Of a DNA stretch of 64,000 nucleotides, positions 24,401-32,412 are shown one piece after another. Position 1 is the first letter of the stretch, and every line of letters begins with the position of its first letter. The stretch comes from Pratylenchus scribneri (taxonomy: Eukaryota > Nematoda > Chromadorea > Rhabditida > Pratylenchidae), in assembly GCA_030063045.1 (NCBI GenBank), contig JAQSEB010000226.1:124001-188000 (forward strand), in the 5' to 3' direction. The notes under the pieces are model-generated. The model ran no database searches, had not been told where the DNA came from, and saw only the letters and a program-made list of their open reading frames with translations. Both the position numbers and the translations under genes were made by a program.

Positions 24401-25444
24401 TGATTGCCTCTCCAATGAAGGAAATATTTTTGTTGCTTTTCATCATAAACTGAAACAAAAAAGGTGGATTTGACGGATGACCCAAAAATGGAACCTCCTG
24501 GCACCGTTGCCCCAAAACATTTTTCCACTTTGCCAACATCGGCTGGATCTTCGGGCGACGAGAAAAAAGTGTGGCTATAGGGAAATGGGAGGATGGCAAA
24601 AATAGAACATGGACATGGAGACAAACCCATAATGCAATTTGACACTCTTAAACTCGTACAGCTCAATCATCTTCATTCCAAATGTTATTAGATTTAATAT
24701 TTAATTAATGGGTGCGGATTTTCTTGCCAACGGATCTTTTTGCCGAACGATTGGATTCTTTTGCCGAAAACTCTTTTTAATGCTTGATCTTATAAACCCT
24801 AAACCGTATACTATTCGATAGAGCTCGCTGAGACGCATTTATTGGCCTGTAAATTGTCAGGGTTTAGTTTAAAACCAAAAGAGTTATGAACCAAAAATCA
24901 ATCTATCAATCAGCGCCTTTCAATGAGCTCTTTTGAATGGTATAAGGTTTATAGGGTCTAAAAACACGCATAAAAGAATTATAAGCCTCCTGCAAAAATC
25001 TCCGACTGGCAAAAAGACATGCCCTCCGGGCAAAAATCCTCTTCCCTTAATTTTTATTCCATTTAAACCTTCAACAATTGATTGTGCGGATCGAAATGAA
25101 GCCGAATTCCATTGTTGCCCAAATTTATGGTGATGTCTCGATCGAATGGCTCCTTTTTGGGGACAACCAATTTATTTAATACAACAATTCCCCTCCCCCA
25201 CCCTATTGCAATAAGTCAATTCAACATTTTTAATTATTCTATAAGCATTTTGGATTCCGACGATCACCTTGATGAGTGGAAAAACGGACAAAAATTAGGG
25301 CAAACTTTCTCTTCGACTTGCTTGATTAATTGGCATTCCAATAATCAATTCAATTTGGTCATTTCGAAGACTGGATTGTGGCACAACTTCCAAAGTGATA
25401 ATTTGTTGCCTTTGGTCGGAGGAAGACGACGTGGAAGAAGTCAT
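12475..25444 (-). CDS. PHAF1 (UPF0183/C16orf70) orthologue
   Basis: Orthologue of phagosome assembly factor 1, which in mammals works with a partner protein on autophagosome-assembly membranes. Eleven exons (25322-25444, 25202-25267, 25069-25152, 24627-24670, 24408-24574, 24208-24355, 23785-23897, 23660-23736, 22962-23123, 13550-13714, 12475-12714) sum to 1389 nt, 462 residues. Conserved blocks are LEVVPQSSLRNDQ near the start, VEKCFGATVPG, KLGGPSKIYYKSEEKM, FFFNYFSLGM, IKFVLHTNVPGHFDF and NPFGSTFCYG plus NGHIASV at the end. Four introns have GC donors (at 25321, 24407, 24207 and 23659). One intron spans 13715-22961 and contains a whole opposite-strand gene. The start is the Met at 25444, ahead of a Ser-rich leader. 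UBE2F lies upstream on the same strand. Confidence 0.92.
12775..13505. repeat. Two tandem palindromic MITE-like copies in a PHAF1 intron
   Basis: Copies at about 12775-13010 and 13210-13505 in the 835-bp intron 12715-13549. The flanking exons join in phase, so no coding exon is needed between them. Confidence 0.8.
13715..14034. other. Start of the giant PHAF1 intron, no gene seen
   Basis: Non-coding intron sequence. Short open frames on both strands show no family signal. Confidence 0.5.
14035..14610. repeat. Diverged tandem duplication in the PHAF1 intron
   Basis: Order of words 'ggaaggaagg', 'caaaatgccaatt.ggcgt', 'gtggccattg', 'tttttgcatattttaacca' and 'tctcccttttgtcct' occurs at about 14040-14275 and again at about 14300-14605. 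Copies have diverged with gaps. Confidence 0.65.
14611..17274. other. PHAF1 intron interior, pyrimidine- and purine-rich, no gene assigned
   Basis: Long C/T-rich stretches on the plus strand leave several open frames (for example 14598-15269 plus, 15183-15470 minus). They overlap in several frames and show low-complexity Pro/Ser composition and no recognisable domain. I treat them as non-coding. A short (CA) run lies at about 16338. Confidence 0.5.
17275..18115. repeat. Composite satellite with 24-bp and 15-bp modules
   Basis: Built from module A, TTCCGCCTGGCGAACTTAGA plus ATAA (variant TTATAATAA), and module B, TTCCGCCTGTTTTAA. They alternate in patterns such as A-A-B-A'-B that themselves recur, a higher-order arrangement. 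Edges are degenerate (GTTGACTAAGTTTTAATTCC). It is distinct from the 29-bp satellite, and lies in the PHAF1 intron upstream of the nested LRR gene. Confidence 0.93.
18116..18763. other. Region between satellite and nested LRR gene
   Basis: Pyrimidine-rich and AT-rich DNA that should hold the promoter of the LRR gene. No clear core promoter or RNA gene recognised. Confidence 0.4.
18764..22601 (+). CDS. Transmembrane extracellular LRR (eLRRon) receptor-like protein
   Basis: Predicted single-pass surface protein. Five exons (18764-19342, 19780-20072, 20509-20997, 21736-21991, 22038-22601) sum to 2181 nt, 726 residues. The layout is a hydrophobic signal segment (residues 1-28), a Cys cluster CPSKCEC, an acidic stretch, about a dozen leucine-rich repeats to near residue 470, an LRR C-terminal cap starting NPWDCEC near 476, one membrane helix at 541-565 (LLLILTALLVAAFLFSLI) and a tail of about 160 residues without a known domain. 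The layout resembles nematode LET-4/EGG-6-type proteins of epithelial matrix, but orthology is not proven. The gene lies entirely in a PHAF1 intron on the opposite strand. Intron 2 has a GC donor (GCAAAT at 20073), and introns 1-3 carry palindromic repeats. Confidence 0.9.
19425..19735. repeat. Palindromic MITE-like copy in LRR-gene intron 1
   Basis: Ends 'taatatctcagcgaggctgc' and 'ttccttgttgagttatggtc' in intron 19343-19779. The internal 'ccactttttagaggaca' arm matches the other copies. Confidence 0.8.
20130..20430. repeat. Palindromic MITE-like copy in LRR-gene intron 2
   Basis: Begins 'ttggccatagctcaataagg' and ends 'cctcgctgaggtatggc' in intron 20073-20508, the one with a GC donor. Confidence 0.8.
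21020..21665. repeat. Two tandem palindromic MITE-like copies in LRR-gene intron 3
   Basis: Copies at about 21020-21315 and 21370-21665 in intron 20998-21735. The linker has 'ccaattgagta', as between other tandem copies. Confidence 0.8.
22728..22940. repeat. Small foldback repeat in the PHAF1 intron
   Basis: Left 'aatttgtcgaaaaacttt' pairs with right 'aaagtttcgacaaatt'. Inner 'cataacttggcca' pairs with 'tggccaagttata'. It sits between the LRR gene 3' end and the next PHAF1 exon. Confidence 0.65.
23935..24180. repeat. Diverged half of an intronic foldback family
   Basis: Words 'gatgcggatttt', 'attcgatagagct', 'aattcttttggttttgaact' and 'aaacctgacagt' match the element at 24710-25045. It lies in PHAF1 intron 23898-24207. 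Confidence 0.5.
24710..25045. repeat. Intronic foldback element
   Basis: Left words 'ggtgcggattttcttgcca', 'tctttttgccgaac' and 'cttataaaccctaaa' are mirrored by right words 'gtataaggtttatagggtc', 'tggcaaaaagacatg' and 'gggcaaaaatcc'. It nearly fills PHAF1 intron 24671-25068. Confidence 0.6.
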
Positions 25445-25890
25445 TTTTTACAAATTAAATTGTCAAAAATTTTTTCTATTCCACTCCAACTCAATCAGCT
25501 GATTTTATGGGGAATGGGACAAAAACCAACGCAACAAAAGCAAAGAAACATTTTCGTTTGCCATTAAAAATGACATATAATCCAAAACATTTTATTGAAT
25601 TCTTTTTCCAATGGCCCTTTGGCCTTTCCTCAACTCAATACGAAATGCATAAGATAATGCAAAAAATGACACAAAATTTATATTTTAATGAATGAGCCAA
25701 AAATTAATAAATTGATGAGAAGGATGATAAAAAAAACAAACAAAAAGTGATAAAGTTGGAGGATGAAATATCGAAAACAAATCATCATCCTCTTTTTGAT
25801 GGATTGTTGGTCTCTTTTGGTCCACCATTCATTGTGACTCATTCTCATCTCATTCATCTTCATTTGTGCTTTTGTCTCGTCAATTTCCGT
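25445..25890. other. UBE2F-PHAF1 intergenic region
   Basis: 446 bp between two same-strand genes. AT-rich, with a few open frames but no family signal. The gap is long for a nematode operon, so co-transcription is possible but unsupported. Confidence 0.4.
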
Positions 25891-26648
25891 TCAATTCTTC
25901 GGGCAATATTTAGCAATGTATTCCTTGACTTTCTGGCCAAATGTGTCCTTAAAATTAGAAATATTTTTTTAATAAAATTAAATTTGATTTTCAAACTTTG
26001 TTGCTCTGCCATTGTTGAGCAGCTTGAGCGTTGAGAGGATCATCGAAGTCGATGAGGTCGGTGAAGAGTTGATCAAGTCCGAGGATGACATCGTGAATTC
26101 GGCGAGTTGGCATCCACCCATATCCATCCAGAGAATTTTGTCGCAGCAAACTCAGACAAATGCTTCCATCCTCGTTGATGTTCGGGTGCCAAACCCGGGT
26201 CAAGCATTTCACAATTGGCGGCTGAATAATTAAAATATAAATTCAATATTCATAGCAATTTAATTTGACTCACCACATTGTTATATTCCGGTGGTACGGT
26301 GATCTTAAACTTGAACACCCCGCCTTTGTAGAGCCCAACATTTGGTTTGACCTAAAATAATAATTACCGATGATAATATCAAAAAAGGAAGAAATCAGAC
26401 CGTCAATTCCATTTCGTGAAGATTAACCACACCATTATTGGATGTTGATGGAAAAGTCAATTTGCATGTTGGCAAATCACGAAGATTTTGTTCAAGTTGT
26501 TTAATTTCTGAATTTAAAACAATTAAATAATGAAAAATTAAAAATGGTTAAAACCGGAAGAAAGCAATTTATCTCGAATGGAAACACGCGTGGCATGGTA
26601 CTCCCGATCCTTGTCAATTCCTTTGATTCTCTCTTGCAAATTGAACAT
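25891..26648 (-). CDS. NEDD8-conjugating E2 enzyme, UBE2F type
   Basis: Accepts NEDD8 from its E1 and passes it to cullins, mainly CUL5 in animals. Five exons (26555-26648, 26401-26507, 26274-26351, 25997-26221, 25891-25947) total 561 nt, 186 residues, matching the usual UBE2F length of about 185. The UBC core includes [15 protein letters not shown], the catalytic cysteine in [30 protein letters not shown] and [10 protein letters not shown]. The insert and LLRQNSLDG are typical of UBE2F rather than UBE2M. All introns are GT-AG and short. The last exon supplies the final helix ([13 protein letters not shown]). Confidence 0.93.
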
Positions 26649-26818
26649 TATTTATTTCTTCTGTTTTTGATGTGATGAATAAGCTTGATCGTTGAAAATT
26701 GGGAATGAGAATTATTCAAATGGCTTTAATCTTTAAAACATTAAAATTAATAAAAAATAAAAATTAGTCGGTACGCTTCATTTCCGCAAGATTTAATTTT
26801 ATAAGATAAGTGGTTGAG

Positions 26819-26935
26819 TAGCGTTTTGAAAATCGGACATTTATGCGCGTTTTGAAAAAAGTACATTTATAAATTTAAATTTACGCCAAAAGACGAAATG
26901 TCATAAAAATTATAAAAAAAAAGTAAATAAAAATT
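26819..26935. repeat. Inverted-repeat arm left of the eL31 gene
   Basis: 'gcgttttgaaaatcggacat' followed by 'ttatgcgcgttttgaaa', 'catttataa' and 'aaatttacgcc'. The same sequence lies reverse-complemented at 28675-28797. It sits about 170 bp upstream of the UBE2F start. Confidence 0.75.
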
Positions 26936-27163
26936 GATGTTTTTAATTGCTGCATGCATTTCATTTTTAATTTTTCTACTGGATAATTTCTCGTAAAAAA
27001 ATTTACAATTTTAAAATTTCGTAACTCTAGAGGGTTGTTATGATTTATGAATAAAGTTGGAACTTGTAAGATCTTGAATAATTTATCATAAAAAAATAAT
27101 AAATAACAAAATTTGTTGGATTGCCTTTTAATCTTCTAATTCAAATTGCGGTAGCATTTTACT

Positions 27164-28483
27164 TCAATCTTCGCTTTCAACATTCACAGTGGTCAGCCGC
27201 TTGAAAGAAGTCACTGGCACGTGGGTGACCTAAAAATGTTGTTTGTTAATTGTTTAAAATATCATCAATAATGGGAAGGGAAGGGGATGGATTTATCAAA
27301 ATACTCATATTGGATTAGATTAAAAAATCAAGTCAAAGATTGATTGGGAAATTACTTATGTGTGTGATAACATTTTTTAAAAATCTAATTTGGAATTTTG
27401 ATTCAATAAATAATAAATACATTAAGCAAACTTGAAACTAGCTACTTATTTATATTAAGCTGTCTATTCTATTATTAAAAAATGTGTAGAGATTGAGACT
27501 GTTACGTGGTATTTTCGATTTTTTTAGAATATATTAATAGCTGATATTGATTATTTTCGCTTTGTTTCGAGTTTCGACTCAATTAATATCTTACTATCCT
27601 AGCGAATAATTAAAACACATGGCGAAACTTATTAAGAAAATCCTTATAAATGTTTAATAGAATACCAAGGTGTAGAGTTTGTGCGGTGAATCCTCGTCAT
27701 CATTGCGTCGACGCGACAAGCGGACACGGACTCGGTATGGAACATTGCTGGAAATTATAGAAATTAATTCAAAACAATTTAAATATGGATACCGAACGCC
27801 TTGAGACCAGAGGAATTTGTTCAAACGTGTGTCGATGCGAACGTCAGGAGTGCCCATCCCATTTGCTTCTCGGCAAATTTCTTGACCTCTTTGATGGCCC
27901 GCAGTGCTCGGTATTTGAAACCACTGAATAAAAATGGATTTTATTTAATTTGACGATAAAAATATTGAAAATGGAGAAAAGATCAGAGCGGTTCAATGGT
28001 TTATTCTAGACCCGAGGCCCCCAACCCGAAACCCAATCGGAAAAATCTCGTCAAGACGAAGATGTATTGAATGGAACGGTTTATATTTATAATTAATGAT
28101 TGTTTGGTCAATAGTTAAAGGGTATTAAACGGTTTAAATCAATTTTGATTCAAAACTAAGTTTATAACTGGTCTAACCCAACCCAAATCAAAATAATCAA
28201 AGGATGCGTCGTGAAGAGATCTACCGATATCGATTTTTTATAGGGTTTGTTATCTAGGACAAACCATTGAACCGTTAAAAACCTTTAAAATCCTTTCGTC
28301 ATGCTTAATATATTCTGTCATTTTTAATATTTTCAATAAAGATTCAGTAAAATTAGAATAATTAAAAGATAAACCGTACATTCCATGAATGAGTTTATGC
28401 ATGTGAATGGTGTACTCGCGGGTGACCACCTTGTTCAATGAGCTCTTGGCCTTCTTCTCGCCACGTTGCTTCTTTGCCGTCAT
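27164..28483 (-). CDS. rpl-31: Large-subunit ribosomal protein eL31, frameshifted as given
   Basis: Component of the 60S subunit near the peptide exit tunnel. Four exons are clear: 28380-28483 (start, [16 protein letters not shown]), 27793-27923 ([20 protein letters not shown] and [20 protein letters not shown]), 27666-27747 ([15 protein letters not shown]) and 27164-27229 ([16 protein letters not shown]). Splice phases agree everywhere except inside exon 2. There a 5-nt tandem duplication (CCCAT CCCAT, 27853-27862) shifts the frame and gives a stop about a dozen codons later. Without the extra 5 nt the exons sum to 378 nt, 125 residues, the usual eL31 length. Introns are retained, so this is not a processed pseudogene. 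An assembly or consensus error is the simplest explanation. A true lesion with another intact copy elsewhere is the alternative. Confidence 0.9.
28090..28260. repeat. Intronic dispersed repeat shared with SPT16
   Basis: 'gggtattaaacggtttaaa' followed by 'caattttgattcaaaacta' and 'ctaacccaacccaa' lies in eL31 intron 1. A diverged copy is at 43475-43640 in an SPT16 intron. Confidence 0.65.
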
Positions 28484-28674
28484 ATGCTTTTCGTTGTTTT
28501 TTGCTGATTATTGAATTGATTGATAATTGATTTTATTCTCTGGAAACTTTGCATAATTTTAATATTATAAATGAGTAAATGATTATTTAGTTTTGGTTTC
28601 GGAATTGACAATTGATTCATAGGTTACAGCCTTTGTTTGTTGATCGGTTTGCTTTTGCATTTATTTATTTTTTT

Positions 28675-28797
28675 TACATTTCATTTATTCATTTTTTAAT
28701 AAATTTTAATGACATTTCAACTTTGGCGTAAATTTAAATTATAAATGTCCAAATTTTCAAAACGCGCATAAATGTCCGATTTTCAAAACGCGCCAAT
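28675..28797. repeat. Inverted-repeat arm right of the eL31 gene
   Basis: Reverse complement of 26819-26935, including two 'ttttcaaaacgcg' words about 26 bp apart. It lies about 190 bp upstream of the eL31 start codon. Confidence 0.75.
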
Positions 28798-29284
28798 GCG
28801 AGATAAGTTCCGGAAAGATCTAAATTAAAGTCTAAGTTTTCCGGAAAGATCTACTAAATAAAGAATATCTTATCAGAAATTTTTTACGGGTTACGGACGG
28901 ACCGGAACCGGATACGTACGGCATTATGGGTCTAATTCTAATATCAAAATGAAGAGTTTTGACTTGCTCATGCTTGATGAAAATGAAAATACTTTCGATT
29001 TATCGATTTCTTCATTCTAAAGAAAAATATTTCGTTTATCTCTGCCCTACCCAGTTTTATATCTTGCTTTAAAAAATTTGTCTTTTTGAATACCACCCCC
29101 TCGTTTTTAATCGGACTCGGCTCGGGCTCGGGGTTTCATTAATTACCTAATTAATAAATTAAATTATGGATATCATTTTATTTATTTTACATATAATGCT
29201 AATACGTTTTATTTACTTATTTTAAATTAAAGGTTCAAATTAAAAAAATCAAGGTTTAATTATTGGGTAAAAACAACGACGAAA
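28798..29284. other. Divergent intergenic region between eL31 and the HAPSTR1-like gene
   Basis: The word 'ttccggaaagatct' occurs twice (about 28809 and about 28839). Otherwise AT-rich, with no RNA gene seen. Confidence 0.4.
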
Positions 29285-30132
29285 ATGTCTGAAGGAAAGC
29301 AAGATGAGGTGACACAACAAGATGAAGATTCCTCGGACGACGGGGGGTTATGGAATGAATTCGAGAATTGTGCTACTTCAGGTTTGGATTTTTTTCAAAC
29401 TAAATAACAAAGTAAAATTTTTAGTAACTCATCTCTATCGAAATTGCAATTGGCGAACACTGCAATCGGCGGCTGCCTCAACAACTCAATTATACAAAGT
29501 ATTTTAAAAAAATTTAAATATTCATTCTTTAATATTTCCAGCATGGACTCGAGACGAAAAAGCGTTCATACGATCGTGGTTTCACAAAAGGACGTCTGAA
29601 ATTGGCCCGAGAAATCTCCGCAATGTGTCGCTATAAGAACAAGGTTGCATTAAAACAATTTAAATTTTTTAAAAATAATTTTAAGATCGATGTGGGAGAC
29701 TTGGTTGCCCTATTCTCCAAATATGATTTGTTGCCAACCGCCGCCGACGCCCATCATCATCACCACCATCACGGTGGTCAATCACCAAGACAACATCAAC
29801 GCAATGGAGAGATTGGAAACGGCGGAGTGGGAGGTGGAATTAATGCTCATCCGGCGGATGGTGTTGGCAATCCAAATGCGGTCTTTTTATTCCAAGAGGT
29901 TTATAAGACTAGAAAAATCTTAAGATAAATCAAAAATTATTTTAAGGCTCTTGCACCGGTTTCGAATCCTTCCGCCTCACCGCATCGCAATGGCAATGGT
30001 GGACTTGGCTCATTTCTGCAGAATCAAGTTTGTCGTCATCGAAAACGTCCACATTCACCGGGTATTGTTGGGAGCACTCCATGCGGTCCGCCAACTTTCG
30101 ACATTGTCTCAAAACGATTCAAACGGCTTTAG
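29285..30132 (+). CDS. HAPSTR1 (C16orf72)-like stress-response protein
   Basis: Five exons (29285-29381, 29425-29498, 29542-29643, 29686-29898, 29947-30132) total 672 nt, 223 residues. The core has the helical pattern of the family: WRTLQSAAASTTQLYK, then YDRGFTKGRLKLAREI and a basic-hydrophobic end VGDLVALFSKYDLLP. After this come a His run (seven His), a Gly/Asn-rich linker and a basic tail ending DIVSKRFKRL, probably a nuclear signal. In mammals HAPSTR1 is a nuclear partner of the HUWE1 ubiquitin ligase. The assignment rests on remembered motif similarity and on layout. An acidic N-terminus precedes the core. Confidence 0.62.
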
Positions 30133-30786
30133 AAGGTGAGAAGGAAGCAACATTGACATGACAGATGGATGAAGAGAGGTCAAAATCCCATCAAAACAAT
30201 AACATATAAAATAATTGCGCATATTCACAAATTTGTTCTATCTTCTCTTCTATGTTCTCCTTCATCAATTCACATAAAATAAAAATGAGGATCAATGACT
30301 TTTCAGCCTAGAATAATTCCTCATTCCCTCGTCAAAATCTCCTGATCTTCATTTGAAACAAAATTGATGAAGGATTTCCCGAAAATGTATTCTCGTAATT
30401 CCCCAATCCACCCAAATTCAATGCAATCAAAAAATCTAGCTAAAAATATTCAATATTTCTATTCGATGATTTTCATAGTTGCCTTAAGTCCAAAAGCTTG
30501 TGACAATCAATACCGACCGCTCTCTAAATTTTTCAATTTTTTCAAATTTACACCAACTTAAATCAAATTTATGTATTCAAATTTTTCTTTTCATTTTTTT
30601 GCCATCGTTTTCACACAAATAAAGTCCTTCTATTTTGCATACCTTCCAATGCTTATACATTTTTTTGATAAATATGAATAAAGCTTATGATGATTTAAAT
30701 TATGATTTTTTTTATTAAAAAGAGATTGATTTTCTTTTATACTTTTTTGTTTTTTGATTTAATTTAAATTCTAAATTGTTTTAGAG
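30133..30786. other. Intergenic region between the HAPSTR1-like gene and IMP3
   Basis: AT-rich 3' flank and upstream region. 'gttttag' lies 2 nt before the IMP3 start, a plausible trans-splice acceptor. No other feature seen. Confidence 0.4.
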
Positions 30787-31512
30787 ATGGTGCGAAACTT
30801 GAAATTCCATGAGCGTAAATTGCTGAAGAAAGTTGACTTCATCCATTGGCCAGAAGTGGACAATAGTCTTCATGAGAACAAAATTATGCGGCGATATCAT
30901 GTGGAGAAGAGGGAACACTACACACTCTATAATAAACTTTCACGAGAGGTTTGCAATTTATTATTAACTTAAAACTAATAATTTCACCAATTAATACATA
31001 TTTTTGATAATTTTGGATTCCAAATTAAAAAATATGAAAATTTTGTAAAATTGTTTAATTACTGATTTATTCAGATTCGCGAAATTGCCAAAAGAATTCG
31101 TGATTTGGAAGACAAAAACCCGAATAAATTGATTCTTGCTCGACGACTGCTCGGCAAACTCTACGATATGGGTTTGGTGCCAACCGCGGACACATTGGAA
31201 CGATGCGAGAGGCTGACCGCTTCATCCTTCTGTCGACGGCGTCTTCCGGTCATGGTTTTCAAGGCACAAATGGCTCAAACAGTATTTGATTTATTTTATT
31301 TTAGTAATCCATCAAATTTTTAATAGATTCAAAAAGCCAGTCAATTCGTTGAACAAGGCCATATTCGGGTTGGCATCGAATTGGTCACTGATCCAGCATT
31401 CCTTGTTACACGCGTTCAATCGGATGAGATCACTTGGGCACGTCAATCCAAAATCAAAGGACATGTGCAAAAATATAATAATGAAAGAGATGATTTTGAA
31501 ATGGAAGATTGA
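30787..31512 (+). CDS. imp-3: IMP3, U3 snoRNP protein
   Basis: Nucleolar protein of the small-subunit processome that helps U3 snoRNA pair with pre-rRNA. Three exons (30787-30948, 31075-31281, 31327-31512) sum to 555 nt, 184 residues, the same length as the human protein. Recognisable blocks are [19 protein letters not shown] at the start, [15 protein letters not shown] in the S4-like RNA-binding fold, [20 protein letters not shown] and [16 protein letters not shown] at the end. An AATAAA-rich stretch follows the stop at about 31540. A small membrane-protein gene begins 240 bp downstream on the same strand. Confidence 0.96.
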
Positions 31513-31751
31513 ATTTGTTTTAACATTTTACATTTTGTTTTGAATAAAGTAAATAAAATAAAAAATGTTTTTAATTTTATACATTTGTTTTTCACAATTC
31601 ACATATTTTGAATATGTTGGAAATTTGTAATACATTTATTTAATTTGGCTTTGTCTTTCGTCATAGAAAGACGGTTTTAAAGAGAGTATATTTTTATAAA
31701 AAGCATTGAAAAATTTCTGAATTAATTATTTTTCCAGCAAAATCCATCAAA

Positions 31752-32178
31752 ATGAGAAACATTATTCTAAACATTCTTTTTACAATTGTTATGCTGCTTA
31801 TCGTTTGCGAATTGATGGCAAGAGGCGAAGGCAATACAATGACAATGACCAGCACAATAGGACCTAATAAAAATTTCGTATGTTTTATTTATGCTTTTCT
31901 TTATTAACTTTTTAATTCAAAAACAGACTACACTGAAGGAATGCATGAACTATATCACCGAAAAAATGAAACAATCGGAGGAGAAATACAATAAAGACAG
32001 CGAATGCCGATCAGAATTGGCAAAGAAGGAACATAAAAATTGGACATGGCGAAGTTTGACCATCATCTTCATTGTGCTATTCAGTCTAAGCCTCATTTGC
32101 TGCCTATTTTACGCTCTATTGGACCTATTCATATACGAGAAAGATGACTACTGTCGAATCAGAATGTATGCAAAATAA
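31752..32178 (+). CDS. Small secreted/membrane protein, unknown
   Basis: Two exons (about 31752-31877 and 31927-32178) give about 125 residues. The N-terminus is a strong hydrophobic segment (IILNILFTIVMLLIVCEL), probably a signal peptide. A Cys-containing charged middle (KECMNYITEKMKQSEEKY) precedes a second hydrophobic helix (SLTIIFIVLFSLSLICCLF) and a short charged tail. Mature topology would be a single-pass membrane protein. 'ttttccag' lies 14 nt upstream of the ATG, as expected for a trans-splice acceptor. I do not recognise the family. Confidence 0.75.
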
Positions 32179-32412
32179 TAATGTGATATAATGAATGATA
32201 AATAATTGCTTTTTATGTAATTTATTTTTGCCAATTGTTAAATATTGTACGATAAATTATATTTTTGAAAGCATACATATATGCTTAATCAAAATGTTTA
32301 CTTTACATTTAACAAATTATCTTTTTATTTTTCTACTATTCTCAATCAATATTCAATCAATTTTTATAGGATTTGTTCTGTACAATAAATCTGATTCGAA
32401 CGACAATATCAG

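Noticed and set aside
25112..25567. 151-residue plus-strand open frame
   Set aside because: It overlaps three PHAF1 exons on the minus strand that match a known family.
27164..28483. Processed pseudogene of eL31
   Set aside because: Three introns with good splice sites are retained, so it is not retroposed. The only defect is the 5-nt duplication.
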